Assembly: GCA_023150375.1 (NCBI GenBank)
Contig: JAKLLA010000001.1
Coordinates: 248,001 to 312,000, forward strand
Direction of reading: 5' to 3'
Length of the DNA stretch: 64,000 nucleotides
From: Burkholderiaceae bacterium
GTDB lineage: Bacteria > Pseudomonadota > Gammaproteobacteria > Burkholderiales > Burkholderiaceae_C
Positions 31,010 to 40,030 of this stretch are shown one piece after another. The position numbers and the translations under genes are program-made. Below the pieces are notes generated by a model, which ran no database searches, had not been told where the DNA came from, and was given only the letters and a program-made list of their open reading frames with translations. Each line of letters opens with the position of its first letter. The stretch's first letter is position 1.

Positions 31010-31879
31010 TCAGGCCGCGGCGAGCGGGCGGCGTCGCGCACCGGCGAAGGACTGCCGGGCGCGACCGCCGCTGCCGTCCGGGTAGGCGATGGCCTGCAGC
31101 GCCGGCAGGTCCAGCAGGGTCAGCTCGTAGCCGCGCACCTGCACGACGCCGGCATCGGCCAGGCGGCGCAGCGCACGCGAGAAGGTCTCCGAGGTCGTGC
31201 CCAGCTGCGCGGCGATGGCCTGCTTCAGCTCGGTGAGCACCAGGCGCGGCGCCGCCAGCCCGCCGGCCACCGCGCCTTCCACGCGGCGCAGCAGCCAGCG
31301 CGCCAGGCGGGCCGGCACGTCGGCGGTGACCACGTCGTGCAGGGTGTCGCTGAGGTGGCGCACCCGGCCGGCCAGCAGCTCGCCCACCGCCCGCATCAGC
31401 GCCGGGTCCTCGGCACAGGCGTCGAACAGGCTGCGCAGCGGCAGCGCGAGCAGCTCCACCGGCGTGCGGCACTGCGCGGCATCCACCCAGGCCGGCGGGC
31501 TCGACAGGGCGCCGGCCACGTCCAGCCAGTCGCCCGGGCCGATCAGCTGGCGCTCGACGAACTGGCCCGGCTCGGCCTGCCAGCCCAGCGCCATGCGCCC
31601 GCGCCGCAGCAGCCACCAGGCCGGCACCGGCTGGGCCGGCCCAGGCAGGTCGAAAGCGCCGATCTCGTGGCGCAGCACCAGCCCGTGCGTGCGCAGGCGC
31701 TCGAGCGTGGCATCGGCCGGCCGGGCCGGGGCGAAGGCGCGGCGCAGCAGCGCCAGGTCGGGGTGGACGCGGCTCGCCGGTGCGGCCAGGTCGCCCACCG
31801 ACCAGGCCTCGTGGCCGGGCTGCGGCAGCACGGGCGCCGCGGTCCGCGCGTGCAGCGAAGAGGGAGTCGAAGTGTGCAT
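31010..31879 (-). CDS. dnr: Crp/Fnr-family regulator, DNR-like (copy 1)
   Basis: A 289-residue transcription factor: N-terminal cyclic-nucleotide-binding-type sensor domain and C-terminal winged helix. The recognition helix TSETFSRALRRL has the E-x-x-S-R pattern that reads TTGA half-sites. The cysteines needed for an FNR [4Fe-4S] cluster are missing, so the DNR/NnrR class, which senses NO through heme, is more likely. It shares long segments (PVPAWWLLRRG, GDWLDVAGAL, QCRTPVELLALP) with the second copy at 37976–38821. It is divergent from norR, with an FNR-type box between them. The ATG at 31879 has GGAGGCATTGC upstream. Confidence 0.88.
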   Translation of the reverse strand: MHTSTPSSLHARTAAPVLPQPGHEAWSVGDLAAPASRVHPDLALLRRAFAPARPADATLERLRTHGLVLRHEIGAFDLPGPAQPVPAWWLLRRGRMALGWQAEPGQFVERQLIGPGDWLDVAGALSSPPAWVDAAQCRTPVELLALPLRSLFDACAEDPALMRAVGELLAGRVRHLSDTLHDVVTADVPARLARWLLRRVEGAVAGGLAAPRLVLTELKQAIAAQLGTTSETFSRALRRLADAGVVQVRGYELTLLDLPALQAIAYPDGSGGRARQSFAGARRRPLAAA

Positions 31880-31960
31880 CGCAATGCCTCCTGCAGGGAA
31901 TGCGAGGACCTTGCGCAAGACCCGGGCCCGGACACCGGTCAGGAAAATCAACGACTTATC

Positions 31961-31974
31961 TTGAAGCAGGTCAT
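31961..31974. promoter_or_regulatory. FNR/DNR-type box between dnr1 and norR
   Basis: TTGAAGCAGGTCAT matches TTGA-N6-TCAA at seven of eight key positions. The centre is 59 bp from the norR ATG and 89 bp from the dnr1 ATG, so it could serve either gene and would allow dnr1 autoregulation. Confidence 0.6.
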
Positions 31975-32026
31975 TTTCACCCCGGGATCGGGCAGGTACT
32001 TTCCACCCCATGCGGTGAAAGCGACC

Positions 32027-33622
32027 ATGAACCCTTCGATCCTGCTGCACGACCTCACGGTCTGGATGCCCGCCGCCCTGCGGCTGCAGCATCTGGTGGA
32101 CCGGCTGCGCGACGCCTTCGGCTGCGACGCGGTGGCCCTGCTCGCCCTCGAGCCCGGCGAGCCGGCCAGCCTGCGTCCGCTGGCCAGTGCCGGGCTGGTG
32201 CGCGATGCGCTGGGGCGGCGCTTCCGCCTGCACGAGCACCCGCGGCTGGCGGCCATCCTGGCCTCGGCCGAGGTGGTGGCCTTCGAGCAGGACAGCCGCC
32301 TGAGCGACCCCTACGACGGCCTGATCGACGCCCGCCAGGGCCAGCCCCTGCCGGTGCACGACTGCATGGGGCTGCGCCTGCAGCAGGACGGCCGCCCCTG
32401 GGGCGCCCTGACGCTGGACGGCCTGACCCCCGGGCGCTTCGACGCCGCCGCACGCCACCGCCTGACCGAGGCGGCCGCCTGGGCCGAGGCCTGCGTGCGC
32501 GTGACCCGGCTCGAGCGCGAGAACGAGGCGCTGCGGCAGGGCCGCGACGGCGCCGCGCGTGGCGGCGCGGACGAGGCCTCGGCCCTGTCCACGCCGGCCG
32601 AGGCCGACTGGGAGATCACCGCGCACAGCCCGGCCATGCGCCAGCTGCTGGAGGAAAGCCGCGTGGTGGCCGAGAGCGACCTGCCGGTGCTGCTGCTGGG
32701 CGAGACCGGCGTGGGCAAGGAGCTGTTCGCGCGCCGGCTGCACCGCCTGTCGGCGCGGCGCGACCGGCCGCTGGTGCAGGTCAACTGCGCCGCGCTGCCC
32801 GAGACGCTGGCCGAGAGCGAGCTGTTCGGCCATGTGCGCGGGGCCTTCTCCGGCGCCACCGGCGAGCGCGCCGGCCGCGTCGAGGCGGCGCAGGGTGGCA
32901 CGCTCTTCCTCGACGAAGTGGGCGAGCTGCCGCTGGCGCTGCAGGCCAAGCTGCTGCGCACCCTGCAGAACGGCGAGATCCAGCGCCTGGGCTCGGACCG
33001 GCCCCGCAAGGTGGACGTGCGCATCCTGGCAGCCACCAACCGCGACCTGCGCGCCGCCGTGCGCGAGGGCCACTTCCGCGCCGACCTCTACCACCGCCTG
33101 TCGGTCTACCCGCTGCCGATCCCGCCGCTGCGCGAACGCAGCGACGACGTGCTGCCGCTGGCCGGGCGTTTCCTCGAGCTGAACCGCGCCCGGCTGGGCC
33201 TGCGCAGCCTGCGCCTGGCCCCCGAGGCCGAGCGCGCCCTGCTGGCCTACCCCTGGCCGGGCAACGTGCGCGAGCTCGAGCATGTGATCGGCCGCGCCGC
33301 CCTGCGCGCGGCCGGCCGGCTGCGCGACCGGCACCACATCGTCACGCTGGGGCTGGACCTGCTGGGCCTGGAGAGCGCCGAGCCGTTGCCGGGACCGCCC
33401 GTCACGGGCGACCCCGCGCAGCCGCCTGCCGGGCCGGCCTGCCTGCCGGGAACCGCCGTGCGGGCGGGCGCCACGCTGCGCGAGGTCACCGACGCCGCCC
33501 AGCGCGCCTGCCTGCAGGCCGCACTGCAAGCCTGCGCGGGCAACTGGTCGGCCGCCGCGCGCCGGCTCGGCGTGGACTCGAGCAACCTGCACAAGCTGGC
33601 CCGGCGCCTGAACCTGAAGTGA
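32027..33622 (+). CDS. norR: NO-responsive sigma54 activator NorR
   Basis: A 531-residue bacterial enhancer-binding protein. The N-terminal GAF domain (about 20–165) has the residues that form NorR's mononuclear iron NO sensor: the DPYDGLI motif (D94, D97), C113 and D131. The central AAA+ domain has Walker A GETGVGKE, the sigma54-contact loop GAFSGA (a variant of GAFTGA) and Walker [14 protein letters not shown] Fis-type HTH ends the protein ([20 protein letters not shown]). It is expected to switch on NO detoxification genes from sigma54 promoters. It is divergent from dnr1. Confidence 0.92.
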   Translation: MNPSILLHDLTVWMPAALRLQHLVDRLRDAFGCDAVALLALEPGEPASLRPLASAGLVRDALGRRFRLHEHPRLAAILASAEVVAFEQDSRLSDPYDGLIDARQGQPLPVHDCMGLRLQQDGRPWGALTLDGLTPGRFDAAARHRLTEAAAWAEACVRVTRLERENEALRQGRDGAARGGADEASALSTPAEADWEITAHSPAMRQLLEESRVVAESDLPVLLLGETGVGKELFARRLHRLSARRDRPLVQVNCAALPETLAESELFGHVRGAFSGATGERAGRVEAAQGGTLFLDEVGELPLALQAKLLRTLQNGEIQRLGSDRPRKVDVRILAATNRDLRAAVREGHFRADLYHRLSVYPLPIPPLRERSDDVLPLAGRFLELNRARLGLRSLRLAPEAERALLAYPWPGNVRELEHVIGRAALRAAGRLRDRHHIVTLGLDLLGLESAEPLPGPPVTGDPAQPPAGPACLPGTAVRAGATLREVTDAAQRACLQAALQACAGNWSAAARRLGVDSSNLHKLARRLNLK

Positions 33623-33764
33623 CGGCCCGGCCGTTCGACCGCATGCGGCCGATGGCCTGCGCTTGCTCGAGGGCCCCGCGCCGCGCCGCAGGGGCTTCCC
33701 GTTTTCGGGACAGTCGGCCGATACACTGCCGCCGCCCGCCGCCTTCCCCGTCTCCCCGGTCCCG

Positions 33765-35171
33765 ATGAAACCCTCTGCCGGCCCCGCCGCATCCGTCTCG
33801 CTGTTCCAGAAAACCGCCAAGGTCTATCCCCGCTCGGTGGACGGGCTGTTCGCGCGCTGGCGCTGGATCCTGGTCTGGGTCACGCAGCTGATCTTCTACG
33901 GCACGCCCTGGCTGCAGTGGAACGGCCGCCAGGCGGTGTGGTTCGACCTCGAGACACCGCGCTTCTACATCTTCGCGCTGGTGCTGCAGCCGCAGGAGCT
34001 GATCTTCCTGGCCGCGCTGCTGGTCATCTCGGCGCTGGCGCTGTTCTTCTTCACCGCGCTGGCCGGGCGGCTGTGGTGCGGCTACGCCTGCCCGCAGTCG
34101 GTGTACACGCAGATCTTCCTGTGGATGGAGCTGCGCACCGAGGGCGACCGCAGCGCCCGCATGCGCCTGGACCGCCAGCCCTGGGGGCGCGACAAGCTGC
34201 TGCGCAAGGGTGGCAAGCATGCCGCCTGGATCGCCTTCTCGGCCTTCACCGGCTTCACCTTCGTGGGCTACTTCCTGCCCATCCGCGAGCTGGCCCTGCA
34301 GGCCGCCACGCTGGCGCTGACGCCCTGGGCCACCTTCTGGGTGGTCTTCTACGGCTTTGCCACCTACGGCAACGCCGGCTGGCTGCGCGAGCAGATCTGC
34401 ACCTACATGTGCCCCTACGCGCGCTTCCAGAGCACCCTGCTGGACGGCGACTCGCTGGTGATCGCCTACGACGCCGCGCGCGGCGACCCGCGCGGTGCGC
34501 GCCTGAAGAAGGCCGACCCGAAGACGCTGGGCCTGGGCGCCTGCATCGACTGCAGCCTGTGCGTGCAGGTCTGCCCCACGGGCATCGACATCCGCGACGG
34601 CCTGCAGGCCGAGTGCATCGGCTGCGCCGCCTGCATCGACGCCTGCGACGACGTGATGGACAAGATGGGCTACCCGCGCGGGCTGATCCGCTACGGCACC
34701 GCCAACGGCGTGGCGCAGGGCTGGACGCGCCGCCAGCAGCTCGCCCGCGTGCTGCGCCCGCGCGTGCTGATCTACGGCGGCCTGCTGGCCGGCTCGGTGG
34801 CGGCCTTCGCCGCCGCGCTGGCGCTGCGCCCCGCGGTGGGCATGGACGTGATCCGCGACCGCGGCGTGATGGCCCGCGTCGCCGAGGACGGCCGCATCGA
34901 GAACCTCTACCGCGTGCAGCTGACCAACCGGCGCGACAGCACGGTGCGCTACCAGCTCGGCGTCGCCGGCCTGGACGGGCTGCGCGTGGACGACCCGCAG
35001 GTCTGGACGCTGCAGCCCGGCGAGCTGCAGGCCCACACCCTGCGCCTGTCGCTACCGCCCGAGGCTGCCGGCGGCGAGGCCGGCGCGCGGCGCATCACCC
35101 TGACCCTCACCGAGCCCGGCGCCGCCGAGCCGGCGCTGCGCGAGGACAGCACCTTCCTGCTGCCGCGCTGA
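33765..35171 (+). CDS. ccoG: CcoG / RdxA, cytochrome c oxidase accessory polyferredoxin
   Basis: A 468-residue inner-membrane protein involved in Cu(II) reduction for cbb3 oxidase assembly. Membrane helices are followed by the motif CGYACPQSVYTQIF, then TYMCPYARFQ, two ferredoxin-type clusters (CIDCSLCVQVCPTGID and CIGCAACIDACDD) and a C-terminal Ig-like FixG domain containing YRVQLTNRRDSTVRY. The ATG at 33765 gives the normal CcoG N-terminus. It follows norR by 142 bp; no ccoNOQP genes are in the window. It converges on ubiT. Confidence 0.94.
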   Translation: MKPSAGPAASVSLFQKTAKVYPRSVDGLFARWRWILVWVTQLIFYGTPWLQWNGRQAVWFDLETPRFYIFALVLQPQELIFLAALLVISALALFFFTALAGRLWCGYACPQSVYTQIFLWMELRTEGDRSARMRLDRQPWGRDKLLRKGGKHAAWIAFSAFTGFTFVGYFLPIRELALQAATLALTPWATFWVVFYGFATYGNAGWLREQICTYMCPYARFQSTLLDGDSLVIAYDAARGDPRGARLKKADPKTLGLGACIDCSLCVQVCPTGIDIRDGLQAECIGCAACIDACDDVMDKMGYPRGLIRYGTANGVAQGWTRRQQLARVLRPRVLIYGGLLAGSVAAFAAALALRPAVGMDVIRDRGVMARVAEDGRIENLYRVQLTNRRDSTVRYQLGVAGLDGLRVDDPQVWTLQPGELQAHTLRLSLPPEAAGGEAGARRITLTLTEPGAAEPALREDSTFLLPR

Positions 35172-35243
35172 GCGCGGCGGGCCGGCCGGCATGCGCCGGG
35201 CCGGTCCTGGTCCCCGGCCGCCCGGCCCGCCCAGTCCGCACTT

Positions 35244-35744
35244 TCAGGCCCGCGGCCCCGGCGACGACCACAGCGGGCCGATCGCATCCAGCGTGTTCTT
35301 CAGCACCAGGCCCAGCTCGGTGTCGCCCTCCATGATCAGCTCGCGCTCGAAGAAGAGCCGATCCGGGTCCTCCTCGCCGCGGGCCAGGCGCAGGTAGCCC
35401 CCGGCGCTGGCGCGGATGCACAGGTCGGCGCCGTCGCCCTCCGGTGCGGCGGCAAAGCCGCCCGGCCCCAGGCGCAGCCGCACGCGCAGGCCGAAGTCCA
35501 GCACATGCAGCGCGACGATGCGGCCCTGCAGCGCCTGGCGGGCATCGTCGGGCAGGCGCGGCAGCAGGCGCCGGTTCAGCAGCAGCGCCGCCAGTGTCGA
35601 GGGCGGCGCGCTGGGCAGCTGCTCGACCAGCTCGCAGGCGCGGCGGTGCAGCGGGGCCAGCGCGGCGGGCAGCCCGGGCGGCAGCGGCCGCTCGGCGGCG
35701 CCGGGGCGTTCGAGCCGCGGGGCGGCGAAGGCAGCAAGACTCAT
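35244..35744 (-). CDS. ubiT: UbiT, SCP2-domain factor for O2-independent ubiquinone synthesis
   Basis: A 166-residue SCP2-like lipid-binding protein. The segment GADLCIRASAGGYLRLARGE and the ending ELGLVLKNTLDAIG are typical of UbiT, which with UbiU and UbiV lets cells make ubiquinone without oxygen. It is the last gene of the ubiU–ubiV–ubiT block, overlapping the ubiV stop (start 35744, ubiV end 35741), which supports translational coupling. Confidence 0.93.
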   Translation of the reverse strand: MSLAAFAAPRLERPGAAERPLPPGLPAALAPLHRRACELVEQLPSAPPSTLAALLLNRRLLPRLPDDARQALQGRIVALHVLDFGLRVRLRLGPGGFAAAPEGDGADLCIRASAGGYLRLARGEEDPDRLFFERELIMEGDTELGLVLKNTLDAIGPLWSSPGPRA

Positions 35745-36757
35745 GCGGGACTCCAGACCATGCCCGGCAGACGGCGGGCGTAACCGTTGGCGAAGGGGCC
35801 GGGCACGCCCAGGGCGACCCAGCGCTGCAGGCGCGCGGCGCTGTCGTCGGCGCCACCGCGCCAGACCGCGTCGAAGTCGCGCAGCACCTCGGCGAAGCCC
35901 TGCGCGCAGGGCGACAGGCGCAGCCGCCGCACGCCGGCACGGCGCAGCGCCACGGCATCGCCGAGCAGGCACTGCAGCGCGGCTGACTGGGTCATCGTGC
36001 CGTTGAGCACCAGGAAGGGCTGCTGCTCGCTGCTGAGCATCGGCAGGCCGTCCGGATCCTGCAGGCAGCGGTACTCGCAGGCGTCCTTGGGCAGGCGGTG
36101 GTGGCGCGCGGTGAAGCAGCGTGCCGAGAACGACAGCGGCACCCGCCCGAAGGCCCAGGCCTCGGTGACCAGGGCGGCGCCGTCGGGGCGGCGCACCGGG
36201 TCGTCGGGCGGGTTGATCGCGGCGATGTCCTCCAGCGCCAGCTCCACCGGCGCCACCCAGCGGGTCACGCCCAGATCGGCATGCTCGGCCAGCGCGGCGC
36301 GGCTGTAGATGTTCAGGTGCGGGCCGAGCTGCAGCGGCACCCGCCCGGCCAGCAGCCCCAGCGCGGAGGCGTCGCCCGCCTCCACCGCGAAGCGGCCCTG
36401 CTCGCCCAGGTGCTCGAGGCTGCGCAGGTCGGCCTCGGTCTCGATCAGCACCTGCGCGGCCAGCAGCACGGTCTTGCCGGCGGCGGCCAGGTCGCGCGCC
36501 AGGTCCAGCCAGTCTGGCAGGCGCAGCTCGCGTCGGCGCGCGCAGACCACCTCGCCGATCACCACGGTGTCGGCCGGCGACTCGGCCACCTCGGCATAGA
36601 AGTCCAGCAGCTGCCGGCGCGGCCAGTAGTACAGCACCGGGCCGACGGTCAGGCCGGGCCGGTCGTCGCCCGGCAGCGGGAGGCAGGCCGCGGCGTGCAG
36701 CGGGTCTTCGACGGCGCCGGCCGTCAGGCCGGCAGTGGAAGGAGGCAGGGTGTTCAT
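35741..36757 (-). CDS. ubiV: UbiV, [4Fe-4S] U32-family O2-independent hydroxylase subunit
   Basis: A 338-residue U32 peptidase-like protein. Cluster cysteines C72, C214, C227 and C231 reproduce the E. coli UbiV spacing of the last three (13 and 4 residues). UbiV pairs with UbiU to hydroxylate ubiquinone precursors without O2, using prephenate as oxygen donor in E. coli. GGAGG precedes the ATG at 36757, which overlaps the ubiU stop. Confidence 0.94.
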   Translation of the reverse strand: MNTLPPSTAGLTAGAVEDPLHAAACLPLPGDDRPGLTVGPVLYYWPRRQLLDFYAEVAESPADTVVIGEVVCARRRELRLPDWLDLARDLAAAGKTVLLAAQVLIETEADLRSLEHLGEQGRFAVEAGDASALGLLAGRVPLQLGPHLNIYSRAALAEHADLGVTRWVAPVELALEDIAAINPPDDPVRRPDGAALVTEAWAFGRVPLSFSARCFTARHHRLPKDACEYRCLQDPDGLPMLSSEQQPFLVLNGTMTQSAALQCLLGDAVALRRAGVRRLRLSPCAQGFAEVLRDFDAVWRGGADDSAARLQRWVALGVPGPFANGYARRLPGMVWSPA

Positions 36758-37767
36758 CGCCAGGGTCGGTCGTAGGCGCCGAGGGTGTGCTGCTGGCCCT
36801 CCGCATGGCGGGCCAGCACGTGGCCCCAGTCGGGCTGCACCTGATACTGGGCCGGGGCGGCGGCGGCGCGGTCGATCGCGGCGCGCCAGACCCGCGTGAC
36901 CTGCTCGACGTAGGCGGCGCTGCGCTGGCGGCCCTCGATCTTGATCGCCGCCACGCCCAGCGCCATCAGCTCGGGCAGCAGCGCCAGGGTGTTCAGGCTG
37001 GTGGGCTCCTCGAGGGCGTACTCGCGCTGGCCCTCCACCAGGAAGCGTCCCTTGCACAGCGTGGGGTAGCCGCGCGGCTCGTCGGGCGCGTAGTGGTCGA
37101 TCAGCACGCCGTTGAGCCGCGCGCGCACGCCGTCGGCGCCCTCCTGCCAGCGCACCGCCGCAGCCGGCGAACACACCCCGGCATTGTTCGGCGAGCAGCC
37201 GGTGGCCCAGGACGACAGGGTGCAGCGGCCCTCCACCATCACGCACAGGCTGCCGAAGCCGAACACCTCGATGTCCACCGGGCTGTGGCGGATCACCTGG
37301 CCGACCTGCGGCAGCGTCAGCACGCGCGGCAGCACGGCACGCTGGATGCCGTAGCGCTGCTGGTAGAAGGCGATCGCGGCGTGGCTGGTCGCCGAGGCCT
37401 GCACCGACAGGTGCAGGCGCAGCTGCGGATGCTGGCGGCGGCACCAGCCCATCACGGCGGTGTCGGCCACGATCAGGGCGTCCGCCCCCAGCGCCACCGC
37501 CCGATCGGCGGCGCGCAGCCAGGGCGACGGGTCACGCGCCGCGGCGAAGGTGTTCAGCGCCATCAGCACCTCGGCGCCGCGGGCATGCGCGTAGGCCACG
37601 CCCTGGCGCACCTGGGCGTCGTCGAAGTTCAGGCCGGCGAAGTTGCGCGCATTGGTGGCGTCCTTCAGGCCGAGGTAGACCGCGTCGGCACCGGCATCGA
37701 CCGCGCCCTGCAGCGCGCGCAGCGAACCGGCCGGACAGACCAGCTGGGGGATTCTTCGTTCGGACAT
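36754..37767 (-). CDS. ubiU: UbiU, [4Fe-4S] U32-family O2-independent hydroxylase subunit
   Basis: A 337-residue U32-family protein. C175, C182, C199 and C238 have exactly the spacing of the E. coli UbiU cluster ligands (7, 17, 39). The U32 signature VEVFGFGSLCV-like segment (EVFGFGSLCVMVEGRC) and KIEGRQRSAAYV are present. It starts the ubiU–ubiV–ubiT block, 200 bp downstream of the second dnr gene on the same strand. Confidence 0.94.
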   Translation of the reverse strand: MSERRIPQLVCPAGSLRALQGAVDAGADAVYLGLKDATNARNFAGLNFDDAQVRQGVAYAHARGAEVLMALNTFAAARDPSPWLRAADRAVALGADALIVADTAVMGWCRRQHPQLRLHLSVQASATSHAAIAFYQQRYGIQRAVLPRVLTLPQVGQVIRHSPVDIEVFGFGSLCVMVEGRCTLSSWATGCSPNNAGVCSPAAAVRWQEGADGVRARLNGVLIDHYAPDEPRGYPTLCKGRFLVEGQREYALEEPTSLNTLALLPELMALGVAAIKIEGRQRSAAYVEQVTRVWRAAIDRAAAAPAQYQVQPDWGHVLARHAEGQQHTLGAYDRPWR

Positions 37768-37975
37768 GGGCAGCAGGGCAAGGCGCCGAGAGGGCCCGAA
37801 GGCCGGTGACCCCGATCCGGCCGCGGGGCCTGACCGGCGTCGGGCGTCGGGTGTCGAGGGAGGGGATGAGGCGAGCCCGCGGCAGCAGGGCCGCAGGCGC
37901 TGCCGGGCCCGGGGAGGCACCGACAGAAGCGCAGGCGATGCTGAGGCTGTGCGAACGACGCGGTTTTGCGCCGGC

Positions 37976-38821
37976 TCAACCTCTGCCGCCGCGCCGGCTG
38001 CCGAAGGACTGGCGCGCACTGCCGGTGCCGCCCGGCGGCCAGGCAATGGCCTGCAACGCGGCGCGGTCGAGCACCGTGACCGCATAACCGTCCACGCGGA
38101 CCACCCCGGCGGTGGCCAGCTTGCGCAGCGAGCGCGAGAAGGTTTCCGAGGTGGTGCCGAGCTGCGCGGCGACGGTCTGCTTGAGCTCGGTGAAGACCAG
38201 GCGTGGCGCCGTCTCGCTGGCCTGCGAGGCCTGCACTGCGTCGAGGCGGCGCAGCAGCCAGCGCGCCAGCCGCGCCGGCACGTCGGCGGTGACCACGTCG
38301 CGCAGGCTGTCGCTCAGGCCGCGCACCCGGCCGGCCAGCAGGCCGGCGATGGCCTGCAGCAGCGCCGGATCCTCGGCCGCGGTGTCGAACAGCCCGCCCA
38401 CCGGCAGCGCCAGCAGCTCCACCGGGGTACGGCACTGCACCGCGTCGAGCCAGCCGACTGCGCCGGCCAGCGCGCCGGCCACGTCCAGCCAGTCGCCGGG
38501 CTGGAGCAGCTGACGGGCCACGAACTCCCCCTGCTCGCTGTAGCCACCCAGGGCCAGGCTGCCGCGGCGCAGCAGCCACCAGGCCGGCACCGGCCGGCTC
38601 GGCCCGGGCAGCGTCAGGGCGCCCGGCGGCTGCGACAGCAGCAGGGCCTGGGTGCGCAGCCGCTCCAGGCTGCGCTCGGTCAGATGTGCCGGCGCGAAGG
38701 CGCGGCGCAGCAGCGCCCGGTCGGCCCGGGCCTGCGGCGCGTCGCTGCCTTCGGCGGGCAGATCCGCCGCCAGGCCGAAGACCCGCGTACGGCGGTGCGA
38801 AGTAGAAACCGACTCATGCAT
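37976..38821 (-). CDS. dnr: Crp/Fnr-family regulator, DNR-like (copy 2)
   Basis: A 281-residue paralogue of the regulator at 31010–31879. The sensor domain is about 40–160. The HTH is about 210–235 with recognition residues E226, S229 and R230 (TSETFSRSLRKL), the pattern that binds TTGA. There is a single cysteine (C130), so no FNR-type iron–sulfur cluster; DNR-type NO sensing is inferred. It is embedded in the nar–ubi array, 26 bp downstream of the DsrC-like gene. AGGAATCAAG precedes the ATG. Confidence 0.88.
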   Translation of the reverse strand: MHESVSTSHRRTRVFGLAADLPAEGSDAPQARADRALLRRAFAPAHLTERSLERLRTQALLLSQPPGALTLPGPSRPVPAWWLLRRGSLALGGYSEQGEFVARQLLQPGDWLDVAGALAGAVGWLDAVQCRTPVELLALPVGGLFDTAAEDPALLQAIAGLLAGRVRGLSDSLRDVVTADVPARLARWLLRRLDAVQASQASETAPRLVFTELKQTVAAQLGTTSETFSRSLRKLATAGVVRVDGYAVTVLDRAALQAIAWPPGGTGSARQSFGSRRGGRG

Positions 38822-38847
38822 CTTGATTCCTGTCCGGCGCGGGCCGG

Positions 38848-39156
38848 TCAGCCGGTGCTCCAGGCACGCGGGCGTTTCATGCCCGCGACCCGGCAGGCCT
38901 GGGCGACATAGCCATAGGGAAAGAGCTCGAACATCTTCTGCCGGCCCTGACCCGGCCAGCGCTGTTCGAGATGCCGCATGGCGTGGCGGGCATCCGGGGT
39001 GACCTGATGCCCGGCTTGGTAGTCGCGCATGAAATGAATGACGAACCAGTGGTCGTCGGTCAGCGTCAGCCCCAGCCGCTCGGCGACCTCGATGGCCAAC
39101 GTCGGGGTCCAGTCTTCCGGCCGGATCAGGTAGCCCTCGTCGTCGAACGTCGCCAT
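38848..39156 (-). CDS. DsrC/TusE-family protein of the nar operon
   Basis: A 102-residue DsrC/TusE/DsvC-fold protein (MATFDDEGYLIRPEDWTPTL and HWFVIHFMRDYQ are diagnostic). The single cysteine, C88 in YVAQACRVAGMKRPRAW, aligns with the upstream Cys (CysB) of DsrC. The near-terminal catalytic CysA expected 11 residues later is Trp99. It therefore cannot act as a normal TusE persulfide carrier. Its place between the PPIase and dnr genes of the nar array suggests a role in nitrate reductase maturation or regulation rather than sulfur oxidation. Confidence 0.85.
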   Translation of the reverse strand: MATFDDEGYLIRPEDWTPTLAIEVAERLGLTLTDDHWFVIHFMRDYQAGHQVTPDARHAMRHLEQRWPGQGRQKMFELFPYGYVAQACRVAGMKRPRAWSTG

Positions 39157-39174
39157 GGGACGATCTCCTGGGCG

Positions 39175-39999
39175 TTACTGCAGCAGGGGTGTGTCGGCCG
39201 ACTCGAGGTCGACGCCCACCAGCCGGGCCTCGCCGGCCAGGCGCTGCAGGTACTGGCGCAGTGCGGTAGCCCAGCGCTGCTGCTGCAGCGACAGCTGCAC
39301 TGCGGCGCGCACGGCCTCGTAGGGCGGGGTGCGGCCGGGCTCGCGCGCCAGCACCTCGACCACATGCAGGCCGAAGCGGCTGTGCAGCAGGCGGGGCAGC
39401 ACGCCGACCTCCTGGCCCTCGAAGATCTCGCGGGCCAGTTCGGGCGCCAGCGCGTCGCGCGTCACCCAGCCCAGCGCGCCACCCTCGGCCGCGCTGGGGC
39501 AGTTGGACAGCTCGGCGGCACGGCGCGCAAAGACATCGCCCCCGGTCTCGGCCGGTGCCGATTCGGCGCAGCGCAGCTCGAGCAGGGCCTGCTCGGCCCG
39601 CTCGCGCAGCCGGCGCAGGTCGACGCCCGGCGTCACCGCAAAGAGGATGTGGCGCAGCTGCACGCGCGCCCCCTGGCGCCAGCGCGCCTCGTGCGCGGCG
39701 AAGTGGCGGCGGCAGGCGGCCTCGTCCGGATCCGGGCCGGCCAGTTCGTGCTCGAGCAGGCGCTCGATGGCCTCGCTGGCGTCGGCGCTGAGCACGCCGT
39801 CGGCGCCGGGCACATCCTCCACGCCGAGCAGGCCCAGGGCCTGCGCGGCTTGGCGCAGCAGCTCGCTGCAGGCACGCTGGCGCAGCGTCGGCAGGTCCGG
39901 CGCCTCGCCGTCGGCGTGCAGCGCCACGCCGTTGACGGAGGCGGTCCGGGCCGTCAGGGTCGGATGAGCTGGAATGGCTGGAAGGGTCTCGGGGGTCAT
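39175..39999 (-). CDS. Parvulin-type peptidyl-prolyl isomerase of the nar operon
   Basis: A 274-residue protein. An N-terminal helical chaperone region (about 25–110) is followed by a rotamase/PpiC domain (about 115–225): RQGARVQLRHILFAVTPGVD, GGALGWVTRDALAPELAREI and LLHSRFGLHVVEVL. It has no signal peptide, so it acts in the cytoplasm, like NifM; NarG/NarH are also cytoplasmic. The likely job is folding or maturation of nitrate reductase. The ATG at 39999 has ideal spacing from GAGGAG; an ATG two codons earlier (40005) is too close. It follows narI by 31 bp. Confidence 0.86.
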   Translation of the reverse strand: MTPETLPAIPAHPTLTARTASVNGVALHADGEAPDLPTLRQRACSELLRQAAQALGLLGVEDVPGADGVLSADASEAIERLLEHELAGPDPDEAACRRHFAAHEARWRQGARVQLRHILFAVTPGVDLRRLRERAEQALLELRCAESAPAETGGDVFARRAAELSNCPSAAEGGALGWVTRDALAPELAREIFEGQEVGVLPRLLHSRFGLHVVEVLAREPGRTPPYEAVRAAVQLSLQQQRWATALRQYLQRLAGEARLVGVDLESADTPLLQ

Positions 40000-40030
40000 G
40001 GGCATCTCCTCGGATCGCGGCAGCCGGGGT

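Noticed and set aside
33653-33667. Sigma54-like TGGC … TTGC upstream of ccoG
   Set aside because: The distance from GG to GC is 9 rather than 10 bases and the intervening consensus is poor, so it should not bind sigma54 properly.
35172-35243. GC-rich inverted sequence between ccoG and ubiT as a terminator
   Set aside because: The repeats GGGCCGGC/GCCGGGCC are imperfect and lack a T run on either strand.
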